Below, one piece after another: positions 51,410-59,950 of a stretch of 64,000 bases of DNA; position 1 is the stretch's first letter; the number at the start of each line of letters is the position of its first letter. Source of the stretch: an uncultured Faecalibacterium sp. (GTDB lineage Bacteria; Bacillota; Clostridia; Oscillospirales; Ruminococcaceae); contig CAKSWG010000006.1 of the NCBI GenBank assembly GCA_934511465.1, forward strand, positions 11,889 through 75,888. Reading direction: 5' to 3'. The notes under the pieces were generated by a model. The model made no database searches. It was not told the origin of the DNA and worked only from the letters and a program-made list of their open reading frames with translations. The position numbers were made by a program, and so were the translations under genes.

Positions 51410-52468
51410 TCAGTTCAGCTTCAGATCGCCCTCTTTGATCCAGCCCATCTTCCGCTCGATCTCGCAGAAGATCACGCTCAGCACGGCGGGCAGAACAAAG
51501 CACAGCAGCACCATTGCAGCCCAGTCCATGGGGGTGATGGCGGTCTTGACGCCGGCGGCAATGTCGCTGACCCAGCCGGTGTACACGCCGATCTGGCCCA
51601 CAAGGCCGCAGGTGCCCATGCCGGAGGACACGGCGGCACCGTTCATCTCAAAGTGGAACACGCAGGTGGCCAGCGGGCCGGTGATGGCACTGGCCAGCGT
51701 GGGTGCGATCCAGATGCGCGGGTTCTTGACGATGTTGCCCATTTGCAGCATGCTGGTGCCAAGGCCCTGACTTACCAGACCGCCCACGCCGTTTTCTTTA
51801 TAGCTCATCACGGCAAAGCCGATCATCTGGGCACAGCAGCCTGCCACGGCGGCACCGCCTGCAAGGCCGGTGAGGCCCAGCGCGGCGCAGATGGCGGCGG
51901 AGGAGATGGGCAGGGTCAGCGCAACGCCCACGATGACGGAAACCAGAATGCCCATCACCAGCGGGGCCTGCTCGGTAGCCCACATGATCAGGGTGCCCAC
52001 CTGACTTGCGGCGGCACCGATGGGGGCGGCGATCAGCATGGAAAGGCCCACGCCGGAAAAAATGGTCACCAGCGGCGTGACAAGGATATCTACCTTGGTC
52101 TCCTTGCTCACGGCCTTGCCCAGCTCGGAAGCCACGATGGCGATGATGAGCACGGCCAGCGGGCCGCCGGCACCGCCCAGAGCGTTGGCCGAATAACCCA
52201 CTGTGATCAGGCTGAACAGCACCAGCGGCGGGCAGTGCAGCGCCCAGCCGATGGCGCAGGCCATGGCCGGACCGCTCATGGCTGTGGCATAACCGCCAAG
52301 GTCCACCAGCACGTCCAGACCGGTCTGCTGGCCCAGCGTCTTGATGATGGTGCCGATCAGCAGGCTGGCAAACAAGCCCTGCGCCATGGCACCCAGCGCC
52401 TCGATGAGGTAGCGCTGCGGCGTAATGACGATATCTTTTCGTTTTAAGAAATCTTTCACATTTGACAT
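51410..52468 (-). CDS. PTS sugar transporter subunit EIIC (PTS_EIIC_2 type)
   Basis: The 352-residue membrane protein has about ten helices and a long run of glycine-alanine motifs (GGAGGPLAVLIIAIVASELG, PISSAAICAALGLTGLAGG) typical of the PTS_EIIC_2 family. No EIIA or EIIB gene is adjacent, so either the components are elsewhere or it works without them. The ATG at 52468 (MSNVKDFLKRKDI) has only a weak AAAGG site. The frame is open upstream without conservation. Substrate unknown. Confidence 0.82.
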   Translation of the reverse strand: MSNVKDFLKRKDIVITPQRYLIEALGAMAQGLFASLLIGTIIKTLGQQTGLDVLVDLGGYATAMSGPAMACAIGWALHCPPLVLFSLITVGYSANALGGAGGPLAVLIIAIVASELGKAVSKETKVDILVTPLVTIFSGVGLSMLIAAPIGAAASQVGTLIMWATEQAPLVMGILVSVIVGVALTLPISSAAICAALGLTGLAGGAAVAGCCAQMIGFAVMSYKENGVGGLVSQGLGTSMLQMGNIVKNPRIWIAPTLASAITGPLATCVFHFEMNGAAVSSGMGTCGLVGQIGVYTGWVSDIAAGVKTAITPMDWAAMVLLCFVLPAVLSVIFCEIERKMGWIKEGDLKLN

Positions 52469-52526
52469 GAGAAACTGCCTTTCTGTTTCAAGATGGTTGA
52501 TTTGGTGCAGAAACTGCATGTCATGT

Positions 52527-52555
52527 ATAATACCATACACGTGTCAAGACAGCAA
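52527..52555 (-). promoter_or_regulatory. Promoter of the EIIC gene
   Basis: On the minus strand TTGCTG (52550-52555) and TATTAT (52527-52532) are 17 bases apart. Confidence 0.65.
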
Positions 52556-52698
52556 GAGAAAACCGGAAATTCGCTGGAAATATCTGCGATTTTTGGCTTT
52601 GTGCAATGTTTTGTGCCGCCGGAACGTATCGGTTTTGGAGCATTTTCTGATGCCGGAGCATCTGCGGGCAATGCACCGTGCTTTGTGGCGTGCGGCAA

Positions 52699-52728
52699 TT
52701 GACGGGGGCTTGCCCGCGGGTGTATACT
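52699..52728 (+). promoter_or_regulatory. Promoter of the GH25 lysozyme
   Basis: TTGACG (52699-52704) and TATACT (52723-52728) are 18 bases apart, giving a leader of about 75 bases. Confidence 0.7.
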
Positions 52729-52811
52729 GAAAGAGTATCAGAAACATGAAAAAACCGTTCTTTTTGCGGGGACGGCATCTCAATAAATTGTACGGGATCA
52801 GGGAGTACAGC

Positions 52812-53984
52812 ATGAAAAAGACATTCTGGAACGAATTTACGGCCAGCGGCAAGGCGCGGTGCGCGGCGGCGGTTCTGGCTATGGTGCTTGCATTTTCAGT
52901 GGGCGCGCCGCTGGCGCTGGCGGCACAGCCGGAAGAAGCTGCACAAACGGAACAGGTGCAGGCAGCGGCCACGCCCACCTTGCAGCCCGAAACGCCGGAG
53001 CTGGCTGCGCAGGACCCGGAAGCGCCGCCTGTACAGGCCGCCGAAGCCGAGGAAAACAGCTCGAACCAGCATACGCCGGAAAACAGTGTGGTGCTGACGC
53101 CGGAAGAGATCCGCGCCGCGCTGGACGCCGGTGCCATGGACGCTGCCGAGGCCCAGTGCATCGATTTTGGCAGTGAGAACGGCTTTTGGACATGGCTGGT
53201 GAACTTTCTGTTCGGCTGGCTGGACAAGAGCGACTCGGAACCGGTATACTCCGGCTGGCGCACCTCCGGCGGCAAGACCTATTACTACAGCCAGTCCACC
53301 AACCAGCCCGTTACCGGCATCCAGTGCATCGACAATAAGCTGTATTATTTCAACGCGGACGGCGTGCTGGAAAACGGCAAGACCTTTGGCGTGGACGTCT
53401 CCAAATACCAGAAGAACATTGACTGGAAGCAGATCAAAAAGGCGGGCGTCAGCTTTGTGATCGTCCGCATCGGCTACCGCGGCTACGGCGAAGCCGGTAC
53501 GCTGGTGCTGGACCCCATGTTTGAGGAGCATTTTACCAACGTGAAGAATGCGGGCCTGAAGGTGGGCGTGTATTTCTTCAGTCAGGCCACCACCGAAGCG
53601 GAAGCGCAGGAGGAAGCCTTTGCCTGCGCCTATGTGCTGAACGGCCGCAAGCTGGACTACCCCATCTTCTTTGACACCGAGGCTTCCGGCGCTTCCAACG
53701 GCTCCGGCCGCGCCGACGGTCTGGGCATGGAGGACCGCACCAAGTGTGCAGTGGCCTTTTGCGAGGAAGTGAAGGCGCAGGGCTACAAGCCCGGTGTGTA
53801 TGCATCCACCCTGTGGTACCGCAAGCGGGTGGACCTGAACAGCCTGAAGCAGTACACCATCTGGAACGCACACTACAATGTGGCCGAGAGCCCCATTGAC
53901 TGTGCCCTGTGGCAGGGCACCTGCACCGCGCGTCTGCCCGGCTACAAGGGTGATCTGGATGTGAACATCAGCTACATCGGATAA
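52812..53984 (+). CDS. Secreted GH25 lysozyme with choline-binding-like repeat
   Basis: The 390-residue protein has a signal peptide (hydrophobic stretch AAAVLAMVLAFSVGAPLALA), a Pro/Glu/Ala-rich linker, a short aromatic repeat of choline-binding type (GKTYYYSQSTNQPVTGIQCI, KLYYFNADGVLENG) and a C-terminal GH25 domain with GVDVSKYQKNIDW and IFFDTEASG holding the catalytic acids. It would cleave peptidoglycan outside the cell. I prefer the ATG at 52812 with GGGAG upstream over an in-frame ATG at 52746. Confidence 0.88.
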   Translation: MKKTFWNEFTASGKARCAAAVLAMVLAFSVGAPLALAAQPEEAAQTEQVQAAATPTLQPETPELAAQDPEAPPVQAAEAEENSSNQHTPENSVVLTPEEIRAALDAGAMDAAEAQCIDFGSENGFWTWLVNFLFGWLDKSDSEPVYSGWRTSGGKTYYYSQSTNQPVTGIQCIDNKLYYFNADGVLENGKTFGVDVSKYQKNIDWKQIKKAGVSFVIVRIGYRGYGEAGTLVLDPMFEEHFTNVKNAGLKVGVYFFSQATTEAEAQEEAFACAYVLNGRKLDYPIFFDTEASGASNGSGRADGLGMEDRTKCAVAFCEEVKAQGYKPGVYASTLWYRKRVDLNSLKQYTIWNAHYNVAESPIDCALWQGTCTARLPGYKGDLDVNISYIG

Positions 53985-54000
53985 ATTAAGTGAGGAAACA

Positions 54001-54861
54001 ATGGACCGCATTCGCCTGATCGCGTCGGATATGGACGCCACCCTTCTGGACGAGCACAGCCAGCTGCCGCCAAAATTTACCGAGACCATCCGTGCGCTGG
54101 CCGGGCAGGGCATCCTGTTTGCTGCTGCCAGCGGCAGGCCGCTGTACACGCTGGAGACCATGTTCCCGGACCTGCTGGATGAGATCATTCTCATTGGTGA
54201 CAACGGCGGCGCGGCCCGCTGGAAGGGCAAGGACCTGTTCGTTTCAAAAATGCCTGCCGCAGGCTGGCGCGGTCTTGCCCGCAGCACAAAGCAGGCCGGA
54301 GATGTGGGCCTTTTGTGCGGCTTGCAGGCAGCCTATGCCGAAAAGCAGGATGAAAAATATGACGCGGTGTTCAAAAAATTCTACACCCGCGTAGAGTACG
54401 TGGACGACCTGACCGCCGTGGATGCGGCGGCGGATAAGTTTACCGTCTATCTGCCGAACAATGACTCGCAGGAAGCCTTCGACCGGACCTACGGTGCATT
54501 CCACACCGGAAACGGCGGCGAATTTTCGGTGGCCGTGGCGGGCAAAAACTGGGTGGACGTGATGAACCCCGGCGTGCACAAGGGCGCTGCGCTGGCAAAG
54601 GTGGGTGCGCTGCTGGGCATCCCGGCCAGCAGCATGATGGCCTTTGGCGATACCTACAACGATGCCGAGATGCTGGCAACGGCAAAATACGGCTTTTTGA
54701 TGGCAAACGGCAGCGAGCCGCTGCGGGCAACGGTGCCGTTTCTGGCACCGTCCCACCGGGAATACGGCGTGATGCAGGTGCTGGAAAAGGTGCTCCGCCA
54801 GAACGGCGAAGTAAGCCCGGAGGATTTTGTGAAGGCGCATATTGAGAAAAATCTGATTTAG
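54001..54861 (+). CDS. HAD-superfamily Cof-type phosphatase
   Basis: The 286-residue protein starts with the HAD nucleophile motif IASDMDATLLDE (Asp10 and Asp12), has the Cof cap domain, and the closing motif MMAFGDTYNDAEML with the metal-binding acids. Family members dephosphorylate sugar phosphates, flavin mononucleotide or PLP; the substrate is unknown. The start has GAGGAAAC upstream and lies 16 bases after the lysozyme stop. Confidence 0.93.
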   Translation: MDRIRLIASDMDATLLDEHSQLPPKFTETIRALAGQGILFAAASGRPLYTLETMFPDLLDEIILIGDNGGAARWKGKDLFVSKMPAAGWRGLARSTKQAGDVGLLCGLQAAYAEKQDEKYDAVFKKFYTRVEYVDDLTAVDAAADKFTVYLPNNDSQEAFDRTYGAFHTGNGGEFSVAVAGKNWVDVMNPGVHKGAALAKVGALLGIPASSMMAFGDTYNDAEMLATAKYGFLMANGSEPLRATVPFLAPSHREYGVMQVLEKVLRQNGEVSPEDFVKAHIEKNLI

Positions 54862-54914
54862 AATTGTCTCCGCTTCGCTCTGACAATAGCAGAGGAAATA
54901 TTATTTTATAGTTT

Positions 54915-54955
54915 GTAAATCCGAAAAGCCCGCGGGCTTTTCGGATTTACTTTTT
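54915..54955 (+). terminator. Perfect palindromic terminator after the HAD gene
   Basis: GTAAATCCGAAAAGCCCG and CGGGCTTTTCGGATTTAC are exact 18-bp arms without spacer (54915-54950), followed by five T. Confidence 0.88.
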
Positions 54956-55513
54956 CACGGGAAAGGTCGTAACGGCAAACGGTATTTGCTGACGCTGGCT
55001 CCCTGCGGGAGCGTTCGCGTCAGCATGAAAACATGCTGTTGCCCTTGCGTTTCGTCGCGTAAGCGACTTCAAATCGGCGCAACACAAAAAATCCTTTAGC
55101 GAAGCGACTTGGATTTTTTGTATGGAGCCCAACTGCTTTGGGATTATTAAGGGCGAGCAGCCCCTAGTTTGCAACGGCGACGACCGCTGCCTGCGGCAGA
55201 AACAGGGAGGAGCTGTTGGGGCCGCGGCCTGTAGGATGCGAGTGCCGCCCAAGGCACGAAGCAGACGCAGGGAGCCGCAACCCGTCGCCTCCCGCGCCTC
55301 GAAAGTAGCGGGTGCTTTTCTGGTTCTCTTTTGGCACGCAAAAGAGAACATACCCGGCGGCGATACATTTTGCAAAAGCCATTAAGCCCAACCCACGCGA
55401 CTGCGCTCTGCACGGGAAGAATCATACGGCGGGCATTTTAAATCGTCATAACCTGCCCGGACTCTGAATAAATTGTTCTCAGAGCAATAAACAGGCTGGG
55501 GAGGCATGGGGAT
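54956..55513. other. Gene-free intergenic stretch with repeats
   Basis: I see no credible gene. A GC-rich hairpin (TGCTGACGCTGGCTCCCTGC against GGGAGCGTTCGCGTCAGCA) lies at about 54988-55025, an AAAAAATCC/GGATTTTTT hairpin around 55086-55120, and a copy of repeat family B at 55169-55240. Short open frames here translate repeat sequence. Confidence 0.6.
55169..55240. repeat. Dispersed repeat family B, core copy
   Basis: TTTGCAACGGCGACGACCGC, GGCAGAAACAGGGAGGAGC and TGTTGGGGCCGCGGCC match the core of the copy at 51267-51334. The text after about 55240 diverges. Confidence 0.75.
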
Positions 55514-56242
55514 ATGTTTGTAGTTACGCTGAGCAAAACGAGCCTGAAAAAAGTGGGTCTTGGTGCCATGTGCTGTGCGCTGGTGGTGTGCAGTGCCCTG
55601 CTGGGCCGGTATATCAGTCGCCGTACAGTCGCGGTCTCGGCGGCGGTGAACCGGATCGAGAGCGCACAGGACATCCAGACGTGGTTCACCGGCTATGGAC
55701 TGGATGTGGATGGCGCGTCCATCACCGCCGACAAGGTCAAGATCCCCCGCAAGTGGGACGACAGCTTTTCGGCCTTCAACGGCGTAGTGCAGCAAAGCGG
55801 CATGGACCTTGCCCGCTATAAGGGCAAGACGGTGGAAAAATGGACGACGCTGATCCCGGCGGCCAGCAGCGGCGAGACCAGCCGCTACGGCGTGCTGCTG
55901 GTGTACAAGAAGAAAGCTGTAGGTGCCTATCTGCTGGAACGGCCCTCCGGCGTTGTGGTGGGGCTGAAGGATATGCAGGCCGCCATGGCGGAACTGGAAG
56001 CTCGGCAGACCTCCGGTGAAGATTACAGCGGCGACTGGGGCGAGCGCCACGATGAAGAATTGACCGCGCAGACCGATGAGCAGGCACAGCAGACTTCCGG
56101 CGAGGACTACAGCGGGGACTGGGGTGAACGCCACGATGAGGAGCTTGCCGCCCAGCAGACCTCCGGTGAGCCGGAAGCGGAACCGCAGGCTGCGCCCTAC
56201 ACCGAGCTGCCGCTGGATGCCGAGGGCTACCCGGTGGAATGA
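55514..56242 (+). CDS. DUF4830-like membrane-anchored protein with C-terminal tandem repeat
   Basis: The 242-residue protein has an N-terminal membrane helix (about residues 13-31), a soluble domain (about 40-155) resembling DUF4830, with IPRKWDDSFSAFNGVVQQSG and MDLARYKGKTVEKW, and a C-terminal tail with two near-identical copies of QTSGEDYSGDWGERHDEEL and a third partial QTSGE. The ribosome site is GGGGAGG. The tail is acidic and outside the cell by topology. Function unknown. Confidence 0.72.
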   Translation: MFVVTLSKTSLKKVGLGAMCCALVVCSALLGRYISRRTVAVSAAVNRIESAQDIQTWFTGYGLDVDGASITADKVKIPRKWDDSFSAFNGVVQQSGMDLARYKGKTVEKWTTLIPAASSGETSRYGVLLVYKKKAVGAYLLERPSGVVVGLKDMQAAMAELEARQTSGEDYSGDWGERHDEELTAQTDEQAQQTSGEDYSGDWGERHDEELAAQQTSGEPEAEPQAAPYTELPLDAEGYPVE

Positions 56243-56542
56243 GCGCTGAAACACTTTGTAAAAACCGGGAACCGCCGGGAACAGCGCTGTGTTTTGCTGT
56301 AGAATCCGGGCGCAATTTGTCCAAAATTTGCACACAACCGGAAGAAAAAGTGAAATGCGTGTATTTTTGTCGCATTCGTATGTTCAATTGTACCAAAATT
56401 TTGTATGAAAAATTAGCAATATGAAACGGTGAAAAAAATCCGGCAAGGGTTTATAATAGATGTATCAACCGTGCCGCGGCGCGGCCGCGTCTGGCACCAG
56501 TGCAGAAGTGCCGCACGGGATCTAAGTAAGGAGAAAATGATT
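56243..56542 (+). promoter_or_regulatory. Leader and promoter region of ptsH
   Basis: A TATAAT lies at 56452-56457, with no good -35 at 17 bases. The 80-base leader between it and ptsH is GC-rich and can form stems (GCCGCGGCGCGGC). No gene is visible in the rest of the stretch. Confidence 0.55.
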
Positions 56543-56800
56543 ATGAAGGAATTCCAGTATACTGTTAAGGATGCATGCGGCATCCACGCTCGTCCCGCCG
56601 GCCTGCTCGTCAAGACCGTCAAGGGCTTTGCCAGCAGCGCCACCCTCGAGAAGGACGGCAAGAGCTGCGATATGCGCAAGCTGATGGCTCTGATGGGCAT
56701 GGGCGTCAAGCAGGGCGAGACCATTACCGTCAAGGTGGAGGGCGACGACGAGGAAGCTGCCGCCGCAGCCATCCAGAAGTTCCTGACCGAGAACGTCTGA
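56543..56800 (+). CDS. ptsH: Phosphocarrier protein HPr
   Basis: The 85-residue protein carries the PTS phosphoryl group on His15 (GIHARPAG). The usual regulatory Ser46 of Firmicute HPr is replaced by Lys46: the region reads CDMRKLMALMGMG where B. subtilis has VNLKSIMGVMSLG. This would exclude HPr kinase control at that site. The ATG at 56543 has AAGGAG upstream. It is followed by a terminator-like hairpin and ptsI. Confidence 0.95.
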   Translation: MKEFQYTVKDACGIHARPAGLLVKTVKGFASSATLEKDGKSCDMRKLMALMGMGVKQGETITVKVEGDDEEAAAAAIQKFLTENV

Positions 56801-56821
56801 TTCCGCAGTTAAGATGAGGAG

Positions 56822-56854
56822 AGCCCTCGCGGGTGAACTGCGGGGGCTTTTTTT
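56822..56854 (+). terminator. Hairpin with T run between ptsH and ptsI
   Basis: AGCCCTCGC and GCGGGGGCT form a nine-bp stem (one GU pair) followed by seven T. As a partial terminator it would set more HPr than enzyme I. Confidence 0.85.
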
Positions 56855-56902
56855 GGACGGCTGGGGCAGTGCGGCCCCGGCTTTGAAGAAGGAGTAAGTG
56901 CA

Positions 56903-58543
56903 ATGCAGGTAGGCACCGGTAAGAGCATCCTGAATGGCATCGCCATCGGCAAGCTCAAGATTTACAAAAAGAAGGACACCACCATCTCCGCCGCAGATGT
57001 GGCCGATACCGCAGCGGAAGTAGCCCGCTTTGAAGAGGCCCAGCAGAAGGCCATCGAGCAGCAGACCGCTCTGTACGAAAAGGCACTGGCAGAAGCCGGC
57101 GAGGACATCGCCGAGGTGTTCAACATCCACGCCATGATGCTGGAAGATGACGACTTTGTGGACGCCATCAAGGAGATCATCAACAGCCAGAAAAAGTGCG
57201 CCGAGTATGCAGTCAAGACGGCAGGCAACAATCAGGCTGCCGTGTTCGCAGCCATGGACGACCCGTATTTGCAGGCCCGCAGCGCAGACGTGCTCGACAT
57301 TGCGCAGGCCATTCTGGACATTTTGCAGGGCGTGGACAACGCCAGCCTGCAAGGCACCGAGCCCAGCATTCTTGTAGCTGAGGATCTGGCCCCGTCCGAG
57401 ACCGTGCGCATGGACAAGAGCCTGCTGCTGGGCTTCATCACCCGTGAGGGCAGTTCCAACAGCCACACCGCCATTCTGGCCCGCAGCATGAACATCCCTG
57501 CCCTGATCCAGTGCAAGGACATTCAGGACGACTGGGACGGCAAGATGGCGGTCATCGACGGCTACAACGCCTGCGTGTATGTGGACCCCACCCCCGATCT
57601 GCTCAAGAGCCTGAAAAAGCGCCAGCAGGAGGACCAGAAAAAGCAGGCCCTGCTGCAAGAGCTGAAGGGCAAGCCCAACACCACGCTGGACGGCAAGACC
57701 GTCAATGTGTTTGCCAACATCGGCGGCATGGGTGATGTGGGCGCGGTGCAGCAGAACGACGCCGGCGGCGTGGGCCTGTTCCGCACCGAGTTCGTGTACC
57801 TGAACTGCAAGGACTTCCCCACAGAGGATTACCAGTTCGAGGCCTACAAGCAGGTGGTGGAGAGTCTGGCACCCCGCAAGGTGGTGGTGCGCACCTGCGA
57901 CATCGGTGCCGACAAGACCGTGGATTACATGAAGCTGGACCACGAAGAGAACCCGGCACTGGGCTACCGCGCCATCCGCATCTGCCTGACCCGCAAGGAG
58001 TTCTTCAAGACCCAGCTGCGTGCGCTGCTGCGTGCTTCTGCCTACGGCAATATGAGCATTATGTTCCCCATGATCACCAGCCTGCGGGAATTGCAGGACG
58101 CCAAGGCCGTTCTGGAAGAGTGCCGTGCAGAACTGGCCGCCGAGGGCGTGAAGATGGGCCGGAACATTGAAGTGGGCACCATGATCGAGACCCCTGCCGC
58201 TGTGCTGATCGCGGACGAGCTGGCCGCCGAGTGCGACTTTTTCTCCATCGGCACCAACGACCTGACCCAGTACACCTGTGCACTGGACCGCCAGAACGCA
58301 AAGCTGGAGCCTTTCTTCAACCCGCACCATCCGGCTGTGCTGCGCGCCATCAAGATGACCATTGAGGCAGGCCACCGTCATGGCATCTGGGTGGGCATCT
58401 GCGGCGAGCTGGGCGCGGACACCGCCCTCACCGAGACCTTCCTGCGCATGGGCGTGGACGAGCTGTCCATGAACGCCAAGAGCATCCTGCCGGTGCGCAA
58501 GATCATCCGCAGCGTGGACCTGAGCAAGCCCTCTGAAAAGTAA
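56903..58543 (+). CDS. ptsI: PTS enzyme I (phosphoenolpyruvate-protein phosphotransferase)
   Basis: The 546-residue enzyme takes phosphate from PEP and passes it to HPr. The active-site histidine is in GSSNSHTAILAR, and the PEP-binding C-terminal domain shows GIGADKTVDYMKLD-like (DIGADKTVDYM), GYRAIRICL, FFSIGTNDLTQYT and GICGELGAD. Start with AAGGAG upstream. It is 102 bases after ptsH. Confidence 0.95.
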   Translation: MQVGTGKSILNGIAIGKLKIYKKKDTTISAADVADTAAEVARFEEAQQKAIEQQTALYEKALAEAGEDIAEVFNIHAMMLEDDDFVDAIKEIINSQKKCAEYAVKTAGNNQAAVFAAMDDPYLQARSADVLDIAQAILDILQGVDNASLQGTEPSILVAEDLAPSETVRMDKSLLLGFITREGSSNSHTAILARSMNIPALIQCKDIQDDWDGKMAVIDGYNACVYVDPTPDLLKSLKKRQQEDQKKQALLQELKGKPNTTLDGKTVNVFANIGGMGDVGAVQQNDAGGVGLFRTEFVYLNCKDFPTEDYQFEAYKQVVESLAPRKVVVRTCDIGADKTVDYMKLDHEENPALGYRAIRICLTRKEFFKTQLRALLRASAYGNMSIMFPMITSLRELQDAKAVLEECRAELAAEGVKMGRNIEVGTMIETPAAVLIADELAAECDFFSIGTNDLTQYTCALDRQNAKLEPFFNPHHPAVLRAIKMTIEAGHRHGIWVGICGELGADTALTETFLRMGVDELSMNAKSILPVRKIIRSVDLSKPSEK

Positions 58544-58557
58544 AAGCCAAAAACATT

Positions 58558-58596
58558 CCGGCCCCGGCAGCGCATTTTGCTCTGCCGGGGCCTTTG
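58558..58596 (+). terminator. Terminator of ptsI
   Basis: GGCCCCGGCAG and CTGCCGGGGCC form the stem around a short loop, followed by TTT. Confidence 0.8.
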
Positions 58597-58661
58597 CATA
58601 ATGCAAAAATAGAAACCCAGCATGCGGACAGGCGAAAGTTTTTGAATTGTGGCAAAGACAC

Positions 58662-58690
58662 TTTAAAACGCTAAAGCAAAATGCTATACT
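58662..58690 (+). promoter_or_regulatory. Promoter of the cation efflux gene
   Basis: TTTAAA (58662-58667) and TATACT (58685-58690) are 17 bases apart. Confidence 0.6.
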
Positions 58691-58749
58691 ATAAGCTATG
58701 ACAGGAAATGGGGGTATGCAGGTGTCCAGCGCTGCCCATGGAGGACTTC

Positions 58750-59931
58750 ATGACCAAGATTCTCATTCGTCTTTTCATTCGTCAGTCGGACAACGCGCAG
58801 GACCCCAAGGTGCGCTCTGCCTATGCCGGCCTTGCCAGTGTGGTGGGCATGGCGTGCAACCTGCTGCTGTGCCTTGGCAAACTGGCCGTGGGCACATTGT
58901 TCGGGTCCATTGCCATCACGGCGGATGCTCTCAATAACCTCTCGGACGCTTCGTCCAACGTGGTCAGTCTGGTGGGCTTCAAGCTGGCCGCCAAGGCCCC
59001 GGACGCCGAGCATCCCTTTGGCCATGCCCGGTACGAATATCTGGCGGGCCTTGTGGTAAGCGTCACCATTCTGGGCATCGGCTTTTCGCTGCTCAAGGAA
59101 TCCGCTGTCAAGGTTTTGCACCCAACACCGGTGGTGTTCAGCTGGCTGACCGTGGCGGTGCTGGCGGCATCCATCCTCGTCAAGCTGTGGATGAGCGGCT
59201 TCAACCGCACCATCGGGCGCATCATCGGCTCCGAGACCCTCATTGCCACCGCCGCTGACAGCCGCAACGATGTGCTGAGCACCGGCGCGGTGCTCATTGC
59301 AACGGTGCTGTGCCGCGTGACCGGCTGGAGCCGGCTGGACGGCCTGATGGGCGTGGGCGTGGCGGTGTTCATCCTTGTTTCCGGCTGGGGCCTTGTGATG
59401 GACACCCTCAGCCCGCTGCTGGGCGAAAGCCCCAGCGAGGATCTGGTGGACCACATTGAGCAAAAAGTGCTCTCCTATCCCGGCGTGCTGGGCATGCACG
59501 ACCTGATGGTGCACGACTACGGCCCGGGACACCAGTTCGCCTCCCTGCATGTGGAGCTGCCTGCCGAGCAGGACCCGCTGGAGGCACACGACCTGATCGA
59601 CAACATTGAGCGGGACTTTTTTAAAAATGACAACCTCATGGTGACTATCCACTATGACCCCATCGTCACTTCGGATGCCGCCGTGGGCGTGCTGCGCGCC
59701 CGCCTGACTGAAAAGCTGCGTCAGATGGACCCGGAGCTTTCGCTGCACGATCTGCGCATCGTGCCCGGCAGGACCCACACGAACGTATTGTTCGATCTGG
59801 TGCTTCCGGCAGGCTACACCGGCGATAAAGTGGAGCTGCTGGCACAGCTGGAACAGTTCATCAAGGAACAGGATGCAGCCTACAGCTGCATCATCAAGGT
59901 GGAGCAGAGCTATACGGCTGCCCACAAATAA
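58750..59931 (+). CDS. Cation diffusion facilitator family transporter
   Basis: The 393-residue protein has six membrane helices and the metal-binding motifs ADALNNLSDASSN in helix 2 and ADSRNDVLSTG in helix 5, which place Asp and Asn/Asp residues at the transport site. The C-terminal cytoplasmic domain is about 180 residues long, longer than usual. It exports a divalent metal, such as zinc, iron or manganese. The ATG at 58750 has GGAGG upstream. The gene ahead ends in a terminator. Confidence 0.92.
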   Translation: MTKILIRLFIRQSDNAQDPKVRSAYAGLASVVGMACNLLLCLGKLAVGTLFGSIAITADALNNLSDASSNVVSLVGFKLAAKAPDAEHPFGHARYEYLAGLVVSVTILGIGFSLLKESAVKVLHPTPVVFSWLTVAVLAASILVKLWMSGFNRTIGRIIGSETLIATAADSRNDVLSTGAVLIATVLCRVTGWSRLDGLMGVGVAVFILVSGWGLVMDTLSPLLGESPSEDLVDHIEQKVLSYPGVLGMHDLMVHDYGPGHQFASLHVELPAEQDPLEAHDLIDNIERDFFKNDNLMVTIHYDPIVTSDAAVGVLRARLTEKLRQMDPELSLHDLRIVPGRTHTNVLFDLVLPAGYTGDKVELLAQLEQFIKEQDAAYSCIIKVEQSYTAAHK

Positions 59932-59950
59932 ACTCTCAGGGGGAAGTATT

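Noticed and set aside
54947..55391. Several short open frames between the HAD gene and the DUF4830-like gene
   Set aside because: They cover family B repeat sequence and similar peptides arise from the copy at 51 kb.
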